DNA of 64,000 nt from Candidatus Hadarchaeales archaeon (GCA_038736355.1 JAVYML010000002.1:124001-188000); one strand, 5' to 3'; numbered from the stretch's first letter, positions 9,644-19,850 are shown. Translations and numbers: made by a program. Notes: generated by a model from the letters alone, not told the origin.

Positions 9644-9963
9644 GGAGCGTCCTAGGCGTTAAGCCACCGGAGAAATCCTGTTCCGATCCGCGCTGCCCTT
9701 TCCACGGAAGTCTTTCGGTCAGGGGAAAGGTGCTGGAGGGAACAGTGGTGAGCGACAAGAGGGCAAAGACCGTGACGGTGGAAATCCCGAGGGTCCAAAA
9801 GGTGAGGAAGTACGAAAGGTTCGAAAAGAGGACCTCCAAAATCCATGCCCATAATCCCCCCTGCATCAACGCCAGGATGGGGGATAGGGTGAAGATAGCC
9901 GAATGCAGGAGGCTGAGCAAAACCAAGGCCTTCGTGGTGATAGAAAAAATGGAGGGTGGTTGA
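9640..9963 (+). CDS. rps17: Ribosomal protein uS17 (S17)
   Basis: 107 residues. The archaeal S17 N-terminal motif [16 protein letters not shown] and the OB-fold core [16 protein letters not shown], followed by [37 protein letters not shown], are unmistakable. S17 is a primary 16S rRNA binding protein. It starts in an ATGA overlap with rnp1. Confidence 0.97.
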   Translation: MRSVLGVKPPEKSCSDPRCPFHGSLSVRGKVLEGTVVSDKRAKTVTVEIPRVQKVRKYERFEKRTSKIHAHNPPCINARMGDRVKIAECRRLSKTKAFVVIEKMEGG

Positions 9964-9964
9964 G

Positions 9965-10387
9965 ATGGGGAAGAGGACAGGAGGCATCATGGCCACAGGC
10001 ATGGTTTCGCCCGTGCGAGCCCTTCCCATAGGCGCCAGGCTGACCTGTGCAGATAACACGGGGGCCAAAGAGATCCAGATCATCTCGGTGGTGGGATTGA
10101 AAGGAACGAGGAGGAGGTTGGTCTCGGCCGGGGTGGGGGACCAAGTGGTGGCTTCCGTCAAGAAAGGAACTCCCGAACTCAGAAAGCAAATCGTGCGCGC
10201 CGTGGTGATAAGACAGAAGAAACCATACCTAAGGGCGGATGGGATCAGGATCAAGTTCGAGGATAACGCTGCCGCCATCATCACTCCAGACGGCTCACCG
10301 AAGGGCTCGGAGATCAGGGGGCCCATAGCCAAAGAAGCTGCCGAACGCTGGCCCAAACTGGCAGGAATAGCCACGATGGTGGTTTGA
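9965..10387 (+). CDS. rpl14: Ribosomal protein uL14 (L14)
   Basis: 140 residues from ATG 9965, two bases after the rps17 stop (a GTG at 9956 is in frame but would overlap rps17). The block [23 protein letters not shown] and the C-terminal [23 protein letters not shown] are typical archaeal L14. L14 lies at the subunit interface and the factor-binding side of the 50S. Confidence 0.97.
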   Translation: MGKRTGGIMATGMVSPVRALPIGARLTCADNTGAKEIQIISVVGLKGTRRRLVSAGVGDQVVASVKKGTPELRKQIVRAVVIRQKKPYLRADGIRIKFEDNAAAIITPDGSPKGSEIRGPIAKEAAERWPKLAGIATMVV

Positions 10388-10765
10388 ATGGTCAGCAAAA
10401 AACCAGGAAAGCAGAGGCTGAGGCTCTACACCCTTCCCCTCCACCGCAGACATGTCCTCCTCTCCGCCACCCTCAGCCCGGAACTGAGGAAGAAGTATGG
10501 CAGGAGATCCCTTCCCGTGAGGAAGGGGGATAGGGTGAGGATCATGAGGGGCGATTTCAAGAAGCTGGAAGGGGAGGTCTTGAAAGTGGATAGGAAGAAG
10601 GTAGCTGTGATAGTGGAAGGGGCTACCGTGAGGAAGGCGGATGGAACGGAAGTTCCAAGGAAGATCCATCCCTCCAACCTCATGATCGTGAAACTGGCTC
10701 AAGACAAGAAGAGGGAAAAAGCCCTCTCCAGGTCGGGATCTCAAAAAGCATCAACAAAACGCTAA
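10388..10765 (+). CDS. rpl24: Ribosomal protein uL24 (L24)
   Basis: 125 residues with the KOW motif VRKGDRVRIMRGDFKKLEGEV and the archaeal N-terminus LYTLPLHRRHVLLSATLS. L24 initiates 50S assembly. The ribosomal run ends here: S4e, L5, S14 and the following genes, which usually come next in archaea, are absent. An oligo-T tract follows the TAA directly. Confidence 0.96.
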   Translation: MVSKKPGKQRLRLYTLPLHRRHVLLSATLSPELRKKYGRRSLPVRKGDRVRIMRGDFKKLEGEVLKVDRKKVAVIVEGATVRKADGTEVPRKIHPSNLMIVKLAQDKKREKALSRSGSQKASTKR

Positions 10766-10772
10766 TTTTTTT
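10766..10772 (+). terminator. Oligo-T terminator after the ribosomal operon
   Basis: Seven T residues begin directly after the rpl24 stop codon and are followed by A8. Archaeal transcription commonly ends at such oligo-T runs without a stem, and the next gene is unrelated in function. Confidence 0.5.
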
Positions 10773-10801
10773 AAAAAAAACTTGAAAGAAAACAGGGAAA
10801 C

Positions 10802-11941
10802 ATGAAACAAAGAGGGATAGCACCCGTTTTGCTAGCAGTGATAGTGGGACTCGCGGTAGCAGCGGTAGCAGTGGTCGCGGGAACCGCGGTACTGAAGAGG
10901 GGTGGTGGGGAAACAGGTGTACCAGTCTATTCCGGGTCCAAAAAGACCCCCATGCCCCCGTACTTCGTTGGACACCTTTGGTACATGGAAGTAGAGGGAA
11001 TCACCATCCACACCTACTTCGTGGAGGGGAAAACTGCGAGCGAGATCCTGGATTGGTACCGGAGGGAAATGACTGAGAAGGGATACGAGAACTACGGGGC
11101 GTTCATGGGAGTCCTTCCCATACCGCCCTATGGTTCTTTCGAGTGGGGATGGATGGCGTTCAGGAAAGGGAATAGAGCGGTGGTGGTGGGTGCCTTCAGC
11201 GGGACCACGGGAGGTCAGACGGGATGCTGGTACGCCGTGGCGGAGGGACCGCTGGATAAGCTGATGCCACCTGGAGCACCTGGAGGAGGTCGGGAGCAGC
11301 TCCCCGGCTCCGACCAGGTGAGCGGTGTCGAGCCCATCAGCAGGTACCCAGGATCGATAATGCTATGGCATGAAACCTCAGGACCCTGGCCGGACCGAAT
11401 CTCGATTATTTACGGAAGCTCGGAAAACCAACACCGCGTTATAGGGAGTTGGTTCAAAACCCAGCTCACAGGGGCGGGATGGAGCATATTGGATGAAAGC
11501 GAAAGTGGAGAAAGAGTCGTCCTATGGCTCAGGAAAGGGGAGAACGAGGTGGGCCTCTACATATATCCTCCCGACGAAGAGAGGGCCTATTCCAGGATAG
11601 AAGTGGTTTTCGACTGCTGGAGGATCCCTGCAGGCGATCTCAAGCAAGCGAGGAGCGAGCCCGTCCAGAGGTATCCGGGAGCGGTGGTAATAGAATACTT
11701 CGACATGGTCATGGCAGGAATGAAGAACATCTCCATCAGTTACGTCAGCAGCTCGGGGGCGGACACGGTCTTCAACTGGTACCTGAGCTCCCTGCCCCAG
11801 CAGGGATGGCAAATCCTCACCTACTCCCCCAGCGAACGGGGTCTCTCCGCCAACAGAGGAAGTGAAACGCTGACGGTGAATGTCTCCCCCAACGAAAGGC
11901 AATACACGGAGATAGAAGTAGCATACTGGGGACCCGCATAA
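10802..11941 (+). CDS. Pilin-like signal protein with three related extracellular repeats
   Basis: 379 residues, function not recognised. The N-terminus KQRGIAPVLLAVIVGLAV resembles an archaeal class III (type IV pilin) signal: short basic leader, Gly before the likely cleavage point, then a long hydrophobic helix to about residue 32. The rest appears secreted and contains three related units of about 90-100 residues, starting near residues 36, 178 and 285. They share a [VP]-x-[SR]YPG-like start, a segment resembling SSGADTVFNWYLSSLPQQGW, and a final Y(S/T)xIEV strand. A surface or pilus-associated protein is plausible. Confidence 0.6.
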   Translation: MKQRGIAPVLLAVIVGLAVAAVAVVAGTAVLKRGGGETGVPVYSGSKKTPMPPYFVGHLWYMEVEGITIHTYFVEGKTASEILDWYRREMTEKGYENYGAFMGVLPIPPYGSFEWGWMAFRKGNRAVVVGAFSGTTGGQTGCWYAVAEGPLDKLMPPGAPGGGREQLPGSDQVSGVEPISRYPGSIMLWHETSGPWPDRISIIYGSSENQHRVIGSWFKTQLTGAGWSILDESESGERVVLWLRKGENEVGLYIYPPDEERAYSRIEVVFDCWRIPAGDLKQARSEPVQRYPGAVVIEYFDMVMAGMKNISISYVSSSGADTVFNWYLSSLPQQGWQILTYSPSERGLSANRGSETLTVNVSPNERQYTEIEVAYWGPA

Positions 11942-11945
11942 ACCC

Positions 11946-11963
11946 CTTCTTTTTTTCTTTTTT
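11946..11963 (+). terminator. Pyrimidine-rich terminator after the pilin-like gene
   Basis: A CTTCTTTTTTTCTTTTTT tract begins a few bases after the TAA of the pilin-like gene and precedes the unrelated histidine operon. T-rich tracts of this kind act as intrinsic terminators in archaea. Confidence 0.45.
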
Positions 11964-12002
11964 AAAGCAAACGGATAAGAGGGAGCAGGCCCTAGAGGGA
12001 AG

Positions 12003-12662
12003 ATGCGCATAGACCTGCACACCCACTCCCTCCTGAGCGATGGAAAGGTCCTGCCGGTGGAGCTGGCCAGGAGGGCGGAGGCCATGGGGCATGGGGTCCT
12101 CGCCATCACAGACCACGCCGATCCCTCCAACTTGGAGAGGCTCGTCCCCTCCCTGCTGAGGGCGGCCGAGGAGGTCAACAGGAACATGGAAATCAGGCTC
12201 GTGCCCGGAGTGGAGCTAACCCATCTCCCTCCCCAAAGCATAGGGAGGATGGCCAGACTGGCCAGGAAGCTTGGGGCGGCTTTGGTGGTGGTGCATGGGG
12301 AAAGTCCAGTGGAACCCGTTCCACCCGGGACCAACGAAGCGGCCATCGAGTGCGGGGAGGTGGACCTGCTCGCCCACCCTGGCTTCATAAGGAAAGAACT
12401 GGCGGAGAAGGCTGCCGAGAGGGGGATCTACCTGGAGCTCACCTCGAGGAGGGGACACTCCCTCACCAATGGCTGGGTGGCGAAGGTTGCCCTCAGGGTG
12501 GGATGCAAGCTGCTGGTGAACACGGATGCCCACGAGCCCGAAGAACTCCTCACCCAGGAGGATGCAAGGAAAGTGGCCATGGGGGCAGGACTGGAGGGTG
12601 AAGAAGCTCGGATGACGGTGGAGGAAAACCCGAAAGAACTTCTGAAGAGGTTGGGGTATTGA
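12003..12662 (+). CDS. PHP-domain phosphoesterase, likely histidinol-phosphate phosphatase
   Basis: 219 residues with a complete PHP metal site: DLHTHSLLSDGK at the N-terminus, ITDHAD near 38-43, a VVVHGES strand, LAHPGFI and NTDAHEP. The PHP fold houses histidinol-phosphate phosphatases of the HisK/HisJ type, and this gene begins the his operon, overlapping hisC by four bases. A role in dephosphorylating L-histidinol phosphate is inferred from that context; the sequence alone would also allow another phosphoester substrate. A GAGGGAAG ribosome-binding site precedes the ATG. Confidence 0.8.
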   Translation: MRIDLHTHSLLSDGKVLPVELARRAEAMGHGVLAITDHADPSNLERLVPSLLRAAEEVNRNMEIRLVPGVELTHLPPQSIGRMARLARKLGAALVVVHGESPVEPVPPGTNEAAIECGEVDLLAHPGFIRKELAEKAAERGIYLELTSRRGHSLTNGWVAKVALRVGCKLLVNTDAHEPEELLTQEDARKVAMGAGLEGEEARMTVEENPKELLKRLGY

Positions 12663-13729
12663 AGTTCTCTGAAAGGGTCAGGGAGTTCCTGGAGGCCGGA
12701 AGGGCCTACCCCTATGCGGGAGAATACGGGAGGAGGAAGGGACTGGTGAACCTCGCCTCCAACGAAAGCCCCTTCGGTCCCTCCCCCCTCGTCCTGAGGG
12801 CCCTCAGGAAAGCCCTCCCCTCCATCGGCCTTTACCCCGATCCCCGTCAAGAAGGGCTGAGGGCGGCCATAGGGAAATACGTGGGATTGGGGAAGGAAGA
12901 GGTGCTGCTGGGCAACGGTTCCGACGAGCTCATGGATCTCCTCTGCAGGGGCTTCCTCGACCCCGGCGATCGTGTTCTCATCCCCCTTCCCACCTTCAGC
13001 TTCTACGAGATCGGCGTGAGGCTGAGCGGAGGGATCCCCGTTTTCTACGAGGGAAAAAACATGGAATGGGATCCGGCCGAGCTGGCCTCCGCTTGCAGGG
13101 GGGCTAAGATGGTCTTCTTGGGAAGACCGAACAACCCGACGGGTGGATGCCTGGAAGAGGAAGGGGTGAAGGGTTTGCTGGAGACCGGAGCCCTCGTAGT
13201 CGTCGATGAGGCCTACGTGGAGTTCTCCTCGAAGGGCTCTTTGGCCGGGTGGATAAGGAAATGGAAAAATCTGGTGGTGCTGAGGACTTTCTCCAAAGCG
13301 TTCGGACTGGCGGGCTTGAGGGTGGGCTATCTGCTCGCCGGACCTGAGGTGGTTTCGGTGCTGGAGAGGTTGCGCCAGCCCTTCAACGTGAACCGATTGG
13401 CCCAGGTAGCAGCGGAAACTGCCCTGAAGGACCGGAAATACCTCAGGAAGGTGGTGGAGGAGGTGAGGAAGGAAAGGGAGCTCCTGAGGGAAGGTCTGCT
13501 CTCCCTCGGGTTGGGTGTTCTTCCCTCGGAGGCGAACTTCCTCATGGTAAACACCTCCCCATGGAAGATGGGGGGAGGGGAACTCTGTAGAAAACTTTAC
13601 GGGAAGGGGATCCTGATAAGGGACCTCTCGGGCTTCAGGGGGGCTGGAAAGGAATGGGTGAGGATAACGGTGGGAAGAAAGGAAGAAAATAAAAGACTAC
13701 TAGAAACGCTAAGGAAGGTGAGAGGATGA
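12659..13729 (+). CDS. hisC: Histidinol-phosphate aminotransferase HisC
   Basis: 356 residues, fold-type I PLP enzyme. LASNESPFGPS, the NNPTGG segment (GRPNNPTGG), VVDEAYVEF and the PLP-lysine block RTFSKAFGLAGLRVGY define HisC. It transaminates imidazole acetol phosphate with glutamate in histidine synthesis. It uses a TTG start inside the previous gene's stop (TTGA overlap) and ends in an ATGA overlap with hisG. Confidence 0.95.
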   Translation: MKFSERVREFLEAGRAYPYAGEYGRRKGLVNLASNESPFGPSPLVLRALRKALPSIGLYPDPRQEGLRAAIGKYVGLGKEEVLLGNGSDELMDLLCRGFLDPGDRVLIPLPTFSFYEIGVRLSGGIPVFYEGKNMEWDPAELASACRGAKMVFLGRPNNPTGGCLEEEGVKGLLETGALVVVDEAYVEFSSKGSLAGWIRKWKNLVVLRTFSKAFGLAGLRVGYLLAGPEVVSVLERLRQPFNVNRLAQVAAETALKDRKYLRKVVEEVRKERELLREGLLSLGLGVLPSEANFLMVNTSPWKMGGGELCRKLYGKGILIRDLSGFRGAGKEWVRITVGRKEENKRLLETLRKVRG

Positions 13730-14601
13730 GGGAAGCCAAACTCAGGATGAGTGTTCCCAAGGGGCATCTGGAAGAACCCACCGTCAGGCTCCTCCAGAAC
13801 TCCGGCATAGGGGTGGTGGGAAGGGACGGCAGGCAACTCTTCTGCCGGACCCATGATCCGGACCTTGAGCTGGTGTTCGTAAGGGCGGAAGACATCCCCG
13901 ATTTCGTGGCCGAGGGGGCCACCGATCTGGGCATCACGGGATACGACCTAGTATGCGAAAGCCAGAAGGAAAACGAGGTGGTGGAGTTGCTCGACCTGGG
14001 ATATGGTCGCACCAGGATGGTGATAGCCTCACCCGAGGGATCCGAAATAAGTTCTCCCTCCGATTACCGACCGGGACTGAGGGTGGCCACGGAGTTTCCC
14101 AACCTCACCCGCCGGTACTTTTCCCAAAAGGGAGTGGAGGTGGAGGTGGTGAACCTCACGGGGGCTGCGGAAATCGCCCCCCTAATAGGAGTGGCCGATC
14201 TGATCGTGGATGTGACGAGCACGGGCACCACCCTCCGAACCCACCGCCTCAGGGTGGTGGACACCATCCTAGAGAGCACGGCCAGGCTCATAGCCAACAG
14301 GAGAAGCTTGGAGGAGAAAGGCGAGAAAATAGAGGAGATAAGGACTGCCCTGAAGAGCGCCACGGAAGCTGAGGGAAGGAAGCTGATCCTCTTAAATCTC
14401 CCCGAGGACAGGCTGGAAGAGGTAAAGAGGATCCTGCCGGGCATGGCGGGTCCCACCGTTTCCAGGGTGGAGGCAAAGGAACCCATGCTCGCCGTTCAGG
14501 CCGTGGTCAAGGAATCGGAAGTGTATAAGGTGGTAAAGGAACTCAAAAAGGTTGGTGGAAGGGATATTCTCGTCCTCCCCATCGAACGCGTCCTTCCCTA
14601 G
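13726..14601 (+). CDS. hisG: ATP phosphoribosyltransferase HisG, long form
   Basis: 291 residues, the long form with a C-terminal regulatory ACT-like domain (about 215-291). Typical blocks are RMSVPKGHLEEPTVRLLQNSGI, FVRAEDIPDFVAEGATDLGITGYDL and the PRPP loop DLIVDVTSTGTTLR. It catalyses the first committed step of histidine synthesis and, being the long form, probably does not need HisZ and may be directly inhibited by histidine. Confidence 0.95.
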   Translation: MREAKLRMSVPKGHLEEPTVRLLQNSGIGVVGRDGRQLFCRTHDPDLELVFVRAEDIPDFVAEGATDLGITGYDLVCESQKENEVVELLDLGYGRTRMVIASPEGSEISSPSDYRPGLRVATEFPNLTRRYFSQKGVEVEVVNLTGAAEIAPLIGVADLIVDVTSTGTTLRTHRLRVVDTILESTARLIANRRSLEEKGEKIEEIRTALKSATEAEGRKLILLNLPEDRLEEVKRILPGMAGPTVSRVEAKEPMLAVQAVVKESEVYKVVKELKKVGGRDILVLPIERVLP

Positions 14602-14609
14602 GTGCTACC

Positions 14610-15317
14610 TTGCTGGTGATTCCCAGCGTGGACATCCTCAAGGGAGAATGCGTGAGGCTGAGGAGGGGTAGGGAGGAGGAGAAGAAGGTTTACGGTGATC
14701 CCCTCGTCTGGGCCAGGAAGTGGGAAGAGGAAGGGGCGAACCTCCTCCACGTGGTGGACTTGGATGCTGCCTTGGGGAAGGGAAATAACAGGGAAACCGT
14801 CCTCAGGATTCTCGGGGAAAGAAGGGCCAGGGTGCAGGTGGGAGGGGGGGTGAGGACCATCCGAGTGGCCGAGGAATACGTGGAGAGGGGGGCTTCGAGG
14901 GTGGTGGTGGGGACCTCGGCGGTGAAGGATCCTGGGTTCGTGAGGGAATTGGTGGAAAGGCTGGGTGGCGAAAGGGTGGTGGTGGCGCTGGATTCCAGAG
15001 GTGGAAAGGTGGTGGTGGGTGGATGGAAGGAGGAAACGGGAAGAGACGTGGTGGAGGTGGCTAGGGAAATGGAGGAAATGGGAGTGGGCTGTCTCCTTTA
15101 TACGGAAGTGGAGGCTGACGGTACCCTTTGTGGAATAGGGGAGAAGGTGGGAGAAATCCTCTCCAAGATAAGGCTGCCCGTTCTCCTCTCGGGAGGGGTG
15201 CGCTCGCTGGAAGATGTGAGGAAAGCCAAGGAAGCCGGGGCGGCAGGATTAATCATCGGAACCGCCTTGTACGAAGGTAGGTTCACGTTGAGGGAAGCCA
15301 TGGAGGTGGCCGAATGA
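14610..15317 (+). CDS. hisA: ProFAR isomerase HisA
   Basis: 235-residue TIM barrel from a TTG start (LVIPSVDILKGECVRL). The two phosphate-binding half-barrel loops are visible as VQVGGGVRT and LLSGGVRSLEDV, with the catalytic aspartates in VDIL and YTEVEADGT. It isomerises 5'-ProFAR to PRFAR. HisF, the paralogue, is not in this window. It overlaps hisB by four bases. Confidence 0.93.
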   Translation: MLVIPSVDILKGECVRLRRGREEEKKVYGDPLVWARKWEEEGANLLHVVDLDAALGKGNNRETVLRILGERRARVQVGGGVRTIRVAEEYVERGASRVVVGTSAVKDPGFVRELVERLGGERVVVALDSRGGKVVVGGWKEETGRDVVEVAREMEEMGVGCLLYTEVEADGTLCGIGEKVGEILSKIRLPVLLSGGVRSLEDVRKAKEAGAAGLIIGTALYEGRFTLREAMEVAE

Positions 15318-15886
15318 GGAAGTGCAGGCTGGGGAGGAAGACCGAAGAGACAGAGGTAACGGTTTACCTCGATCTGGATGGGAAGGGAAGGGCGGAGGTG
15401 GAAACGGGAATAAAGTTTTTGGACCACCTCCTTTCTCACCTGGCCAAGCACTCCGGCTTCGACCTCAGGGTGAAGGCTAGGGGAGACATGGAGCACCACG
15501 TGGCGGAGGATGTGATGATCGTGCTGGGACAATGCCTGGAAAAAGCGCTTGGGAAAAAGGAAGGAATAAGGAGGATGGGGGACGCCATCGTACCCATGGA
15601 TGAAACGCTGGTGATGGTCTCCGTTGACCTGAGCGGGAGGGGATATTCTTCCGTGGAAATGAAACTCAGATCCAAGAAGGTGGAGGACCTGGATGCCGAC
15701 CTCCTGGAACACCTCCTCCAAACCCTAGCCCAGAACGGGAAGTTCAACCTCCACGTGAAGGTGCTGAGGGGGAGGAACGACCACCACAAAGCCGAGGCGG
15801 TCTTCAAAGCGCTGGGGCTTGCCCTGGGGGAGGCCTGCAGTAGGAGGGGGAGGGGAATACCCAGCACGAAGGGTGTGCTCTCTTGA
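15314..15886 (+). CDS. hisB: Imidazoleglycerol-phosphate dehydratase HisB
   Basis: 190 residues. Both copies of the metal-binding repeat are present: FLDHLLSHLAKHSGFDL with MEHHVAEDVMIVLGQ, and LLEHLLQTLAQNGKFNLHVKV with NDHHKAEAVFKALG. This is the monofunctional archaeal type without a phosphatase domain, consistent with the separate PHP phosphatase at the head of the operon. Four-base overlaps on both sides. Confidence 0.95.
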   Translation: MRKCRLGRKTEETEVTVYLDLDGKGRAEVETGIKFLDHLLSHLAKHSGFDLRVKARGDMEHHVAEDVMIVLGQCLEKALGKKEGIRRMGDAIVPMDETLVMVSVDLSGRGYSSVEMKLRSKKVEDLDADLLEHLLQTLAQNGKFNLHVKVLRGRNDHHKAEAVFKALGLALGEACSRRGRGIPSTKGVLS

Positions 15887-17157
15887 AGCTCTTGGACTTG
15901 AAGGGGAAGCCCAGTGCCCTAGAGCTCAGGGAGAGGGGGCCCCTTTGGAAAGCCGTGCTCAAGAAGGTGGAGAGGATCGTGGAAGAGGTGAGGAAGGATG
16001 GAGACAGGGCCCTCCTGAGGCTCACCCTGCGCTACGATGGGGTAAAACTCAGGAGGGAGGACCTGAAGGTGGAAGAAGGGGAAATCTCCTCGGCCTATAG
16101 GGAGGTTGAACCGAAAACTTTGCGCTCGCTGGAAAGGGCTGCCGAGGTCCTGGAGAGATACCATCAAAGGCAACTCCCAAGGAGCTGGTCCATTTCCACC
16201 CTTCCCGGCATAAAGGCCGGGCAACTCTTCCTCCCGCTGGATTGCGTGGGGGCCTACGTGCCCGGGGGTCTGGCCCCCTATCCTTCCACCGCCCTCCACC
16301 TCCTCGTCCCGGCGAGGGTGGCGGGAGTGAGGAAGAGGGTGGTCTGTACCCCTCCCGGTCCCGGGGGGAAGGTCAACCCCCTCATCCTGGTAGCGGTGGA
16401 TCTGGCTGGGGGAGGGGAGATCTACAGGGTGGGTGGAGCCCAAGCCATAGCGGCGATGGCCCTGGGAACGGAAACCGTGCCCAAGGTGGAGAAGATAGTG
16501 GGTCCGGGAAACCTGTACGTGACCGCCGCCAAGCTCCTCCTCTCCTCCGAGGTGGGCATCGATTTCGCAGCGGGCCCCACCGAGCTGGCAGTGGTGGCCG
16601 ATGCCTCCGCCGATCCTTCCCTCTTGGCCTGGGATCTGTTGGCCCAAGCGGAACACGATCCCCAGACCAAGCTCTGGCTTCTTACCCCAGAAAGGGAGCT
16701 GGTGAAAAGGGTGGAGGAGGAGGTGGGGGAAGCGCTGAAAACCCTCCCCAGGAAGAAAGTGGTGGAGAGGGCCCTGGAAAGGGGGAGGGTGGTGATAACG
16801 GGGGATCTGGAAGAGGCAGTGGAGGTGGCCAACCTCCTCGCCCCTGAACACCTCCAACTGGCCGTGAGGAACCCGAGGAAATGGCTGAGAAAGGTGAGGT
16901 GCGCCGGGACCATCCTCCTGGGACAGAAGACCCCTCCCGCGGCCGGGGATTTCGCCGTGGGGCCCAGCCACGTGCTCCCCACCATGGGGGTTGCCCGATG
17001 GAGGGCGGGTCTCACCGTTTACGATTTCCTCAGGTGTCCCAGTGTTCAAGAGGTGAGCGGGAGGGGACTCAGGGAAGTGGTGGCCGTGGCGGAAAAGCTG
17101 GCGGAAGCGGAAGGTCTTTATGCCCATGCCGAGAGCCTGAGGAGGCGTCTGGAATGA
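15883..17157 (+). CDS. hisD: Histidinol dehydrogenase HisD
   Basis: 424 residues, full length, from a TTG start coupled to hisB. Recognisable parts include [68 protein letters not shown] and AEHDPQT. The zinc enzyme oxidises histidinol to histidine in two NAD-dependent steps. It overlaps hisI by four bases (ATGA). Confidence 0.96.
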   Translation: MKLLDLKGKPSALELRERGPLWKAVLKKVERIVEEVRKDGDRALLRLTLRYDGVKLRREDLKVEEGEISSAYREVEPKTLRSLERAAEVLERYHQRQLPRSWSISTLPGIKAGQLFLPLDCVGAYVPGGLAPYPSTALHLLVPARVAGVRKRVVCTPPGPGGKVNPLILVAVDLAGGGEIYRVGGAQAIAAMALGTETVPKVEKIVGPGNLYVTAAKLLLSSEVGIDFAAGPTELAVVADASADPSLLAWDLLAQAEHDPQTKLWLLTPERELVKRVEEEVGEALKTLPRKKVVERALERGRVVITGDLEEAVEVANLLAPEHLQLAVRNPRKWLRKVRCAGTILLGQKTPPAAGDFAVGPSHVLPTMGVARWRAGLTVYDFLRCPSVQEVSGRGLREVVAVAEKLAEAEGLYAHAESLRRRLE

Positions 17158-17582
17158 GGCTGAAACCGGAACATGTGGAGGAGGTTCTCAAGGAGCTGAA
17201 CTTCAGGGAAGGACTGGTGACGGCGGTAGTACAGGACGAAAGAACCGGGGAAGTGCTGATGGTGGCCCATCAGGACCCGGAGGCGGTGAGGAAAACCCTC
17301 ACCACGGGACTGATGCATTACTGGAGCCGTTCGAGGAAAAAGTTGTGGTTGAAGGGGGAAAGTTCCGGTCATATACAGCGCCTGAAGGGGGTGAGGGTAG
17401 ACTGCGATGGCGATTCCCTCCTTTATAGGGTCGAACAAGTGGGCGGGGCCTGTCATGAGGGCTATCGCACCTGCTTCTTCAGGGGACTCAGGGGAGGAAA
17501 ACTGGTGGAGGTGGGGAAGAGGATCTTCGACCCGGAAAAGATTTACGGGGAGGAGAAAAAGCGGGGAAAGGCGGTGGGATGA
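17154..17582 (+). CDS. hisI: Phosphoribosyl-AMP cyclohydrolase HisI
   Basis: 142 residues from ATG 17154 in the hisD stop; longer readings upstream are shadows of hisD. The family signature is strong: [30 protein letters not shown] and [27 protein letters not shown], containing the zinc-binding cysteines and aspartates. There is no HisE domain fused to it, so phosphoribosyl-ATP pyrophosphohydrolase must be encoded elsewhere. Confidence 0.95.
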   Translation: MRLKPEHVEEVLKELNFREGLVTAVVQDERTGEVLMVAHQDPEAVRKTLTTGLMHYWSRSRKKLWLKGESSGHIQRLKGVRVDCDGDSLLYRVEQVGGACHEGYRTCFFRGLRGGKLVEVGKRIFDPEKIYGEEKKRGKAVG

Positions 17583-18760
17583 AGTACGTGGTCGTGGTGG
17601 GGGACGGGATGGCTGACCATCCCGTGCGCAAGCTGGGTGGGAAGACACCCTTGGAAGTGGCCCACAAACCCAACCTCGATTCCCTTTGCAGGAGGGGGAG
17701 GATGGGGATGCTCAAAACCGTACCCAACGGGATGCCCCCCGGTTCGGACGTGGCTAACCTCTCCATCCTGGGCTATAGGCCCGAGACCTGCTACACCGGA
17801 AGGGGCCCCCTGGAAGCCGCCGACTTGGGGGTGAAGCTGGGACCCAACGACGTGGCCTTCAGGTGCAACCTCATCACCGAAAGGGAGGGGAGGATGTACG
17901 ATTACTCCGCCGGCCATATCAGCACCGAAGAAGCCGCGGAACTCCTGAAGGAACTGGGGCGCAGGTTCAGGATGGGAGAGTTCCATGTGGGGATCACCTA
18001 CCGTCATGTATTCGTCCTCAGGAATTGCGATCCCAAACTGGAAACGGATCCCCCCCACGAAATCCCGGGGGAACCCATTTCCCAGCACCTCATCAGACCC
18101 CCCAACGATACCCTAGCCAAAAAACTCAACCGCATGATGCTGGAGTCCAAAAAAATCCTCTCCGAACATCCTGTCAACATGGCCAGGGAAATGCAGGGAA
18201 AGAATCCGGCCAACATGATCTGGTTGTGGAGCCAGGGGGGGAGGCCGAGGTTGCAGGAGTTCAAGAGGAAGTACGGATTGAAGGCAGCCCTCATCTCAGC
18301 CGTCCCTCTCATCCGTGGAATAGGGATCTACACGAACATGACGGTGATCAGGGTGCCGGGTGCCACGGGTTATTTCGACACGAACTACGAAGGGAAAGCC
18401 CTCTACGCCCTGAAGGCCCTCGAAACCCACGATTTCGTTTACGTACACGTGGAAGCACCTGATGAGGCAGGACATGAAGGAAACCTGGAGATGAAGATAA
18501 AGGCGATAGAGGATCTGGACCGCAGGCTCCTAGGCCCTCTCCTTGACGGTCTGCCCGAAGATTGTAGAATAGCCATCCTCCCGGACCATCCCACACCGAT
18601 AGAGGTCAAAACGCATGTGGCCGAACCCGTACCCTTCCTCATCCACGGCCCGGGCCTGAAAGGGGATGGGATGGACTTCTGCGAGAAGAGCGGGTCCAGG
18701 GGATCGTTTGGATTCCTGGAAGGGGAGCAATTCTTCAAAAGCTTCCTGGTCTCTAGGTAA
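17579..18760 (+). CDS. apgM: 2,3-bisphosphoglycerate-independent phosphoglycerate mutase ApgM (archaeal type)
   Basis: 393 residues of the alkaline-phosphatase-like superfamily. [12 protein letters not shown] at the N-terminus, [14 protein letters not shown] with the nucleophilic serine region, and the metal-binding [12 protein letters not shown] and [13 protein letters not shown] blocks identify archaeal ApgM, which interconverts 3- and 2-phosphoglycerate. It is coupled to hisI by an ATGA overlap although its role is glycolytic, so it is probably read from the his promoter. Confidence 0.95.
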   Translation: MKYVVVVGDGMADHPVRKLGGKTPLEVAHKPNLDSLCRRGRMGMLKTVPNGMPPGSDVANLSILGYRPETCYTGRGPLEAADLGVKLGPNDVAFRCNLITEREGRMYDYSAGHISTEEAAELLKELGRRFRMGEFHVGITYRHVFVLRNCDPKLETDPPHEIPGEPISQHLIRPPNDTLAKKLNRMMLESKKILSEHPVNMAREMQGKNPANMIWLWSQGGRPRLQEFKRKYGLKAALISAVPLIRGIGIYTNMTVIRVPGATGYFDTNYEGKALYALKALETHDFVYVHVEAPDEAGHEGNLEMKIKAIEDLDRRLLGPLLDGLPEDCRIAILPDHPTPIEVKTHVAEPVPFLIHGPGLKGDGMDFCEKSGSRGSFGFLEGEQFFKSFLVSR

Positions 18761-18761
18761 T

Positions 18762-19850
18762 TCACCCCTCTCTTTCCAGCACCTCTATGATGGCATCCGC
18801 CATTTCCTTCGTTCCGACCGCCGAGGGATCGGAGGGATCAGGTTTCAGGTCGTAGGTAACCCTTTTCCCCTCCTCTATCACCCTTGCCACCGCCCTCTCC
18901 AATCTGGAAGCCGCTTCCCTTTCTCCCAAATGGTGAAGCATCATCACCCCACTGAGGATGGCGGCAGTGGGATTCACCTTGTTCTTTCCGGCGTATTTGG
19001 GGGCGCTCCCGTGGACGGGTTCGAAAACCGCCCCCCTCTCCCCCACGTTGGCACTCGGAACCATTCCCAGTCCACCCACCAGTCCCGCACACAGGTCGGA
19101 GAGGAGGTCCCCGTAGAGATTGGGACACACGATGACATCGTAAAGCTCCGGTTTCTGGACCAGCTGCATACACATGTTATCCACGATCCTATCCTCGAAC
19201 TCTATGTCGGGATATTCCTCGGCCACCCTTCTAGCGGTTTCCAGGAAGAGACCGTCGGAGAACTTGAGGATGTTGGCCTTGTGTACGGCTGTGACCTTTT
19301 TCCTCCCGTTCTTCCTCGCGTACTCGAAGGCAAACCTCACTATTCTCTCCGAGGCCCTTTCGGAGATGGACTTGAGGCTCACCCCGGAGTCCTCCCTCAG
19401 GGAAACCCCCTTGGATCTCCTCAAGAACTCCAGCAGCTGCCTCGTTTCTTCCTTCCCCCTCTCGAACTCCACCCCTATGTACAGGTCCTCCGTGTTCTCC
19501 CTTATCACCACCAGATCCACCCCCTCATACCTGCTCCTCACCCCCCTGTACCATCGACAGGGTCTGATGTTGGCGTAGAGGTCCAAGAGCTGCCTGAGGG
19601 CCACGTTCACGCTCCTGAAGCCTTTCCCCACGGGTGTGGTGATGGGTCCCTTGAGGGCCACTCCCGTCCTCCTCACGGATTCCAGTACTTCCTCCGGAAG
19701 GGGAGTGCCCTTTTCCTCCATGGCCTTCTCCCCCGCCTCCACCCTCTCCCACTCTATTCTCACCCCCGTGGCCTCGATACACCTGCGTGCCGCCTCCGTG
19801 ACCTCCGGACCTATCCCGTCCCCGGGGATGAGGGTGACGCGATGAACCAT
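18762..19850 (-). CDS. Isocitrate dehydrogenase, NADP-type by motif
   Basis: 362-residue beta-decarboxylating dehydrogenase. The substrate motif [19 protein letters not shown] carries the Ser and Asn that bind isocitrate in IDH, unlike isopropylmalate or homoisocitrate enzymes. [10 protein letters not shown] is the usual second block. The cofactor loop reads [14 protein letters not shown]; the Lys-Tyr pair matches the NADP-selective enzymes rather than the Asp-Ile of NAD types. Its ATG lies two bases from the stop of the upstream condensing enzyme, so the two are co-transcribed and probably consecutive in 2-oxoglutarate synthesis. Exact cofactor is an inference. Confidence 0.85.
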   Translation of the reverse strand: MVHRVTLIPGDGIGPEVTEAARRCIEATGVRIEWERVEAGEKAMEEKGTPLPEEVLESVRRTGVALKGPITTPVGKGFRSVNVALRQLLDLYANIRPCRWYRGVRSRYEGVDLVVIRENTEDLYIGVEFERGKEETRQLLEFLRRSKGVSLREDSGVSLKSISERASERIVRFAFEYARKNGRKKVTAVHKANILKFSDGLFLETARRVAEEYPDIEFEDRIVDNMCMQLVQKPELYDVIVCPNLYGDLLSDLCAGLVGGLGMVPSANVGERGAVFEPVHGSAPKYAGKNKVNPTAAILSGVMMLHHLGEREAASRLERAVARVIEEGKRVTYDLKPDPSDPSAVGTKEMADAIIEVLEREG

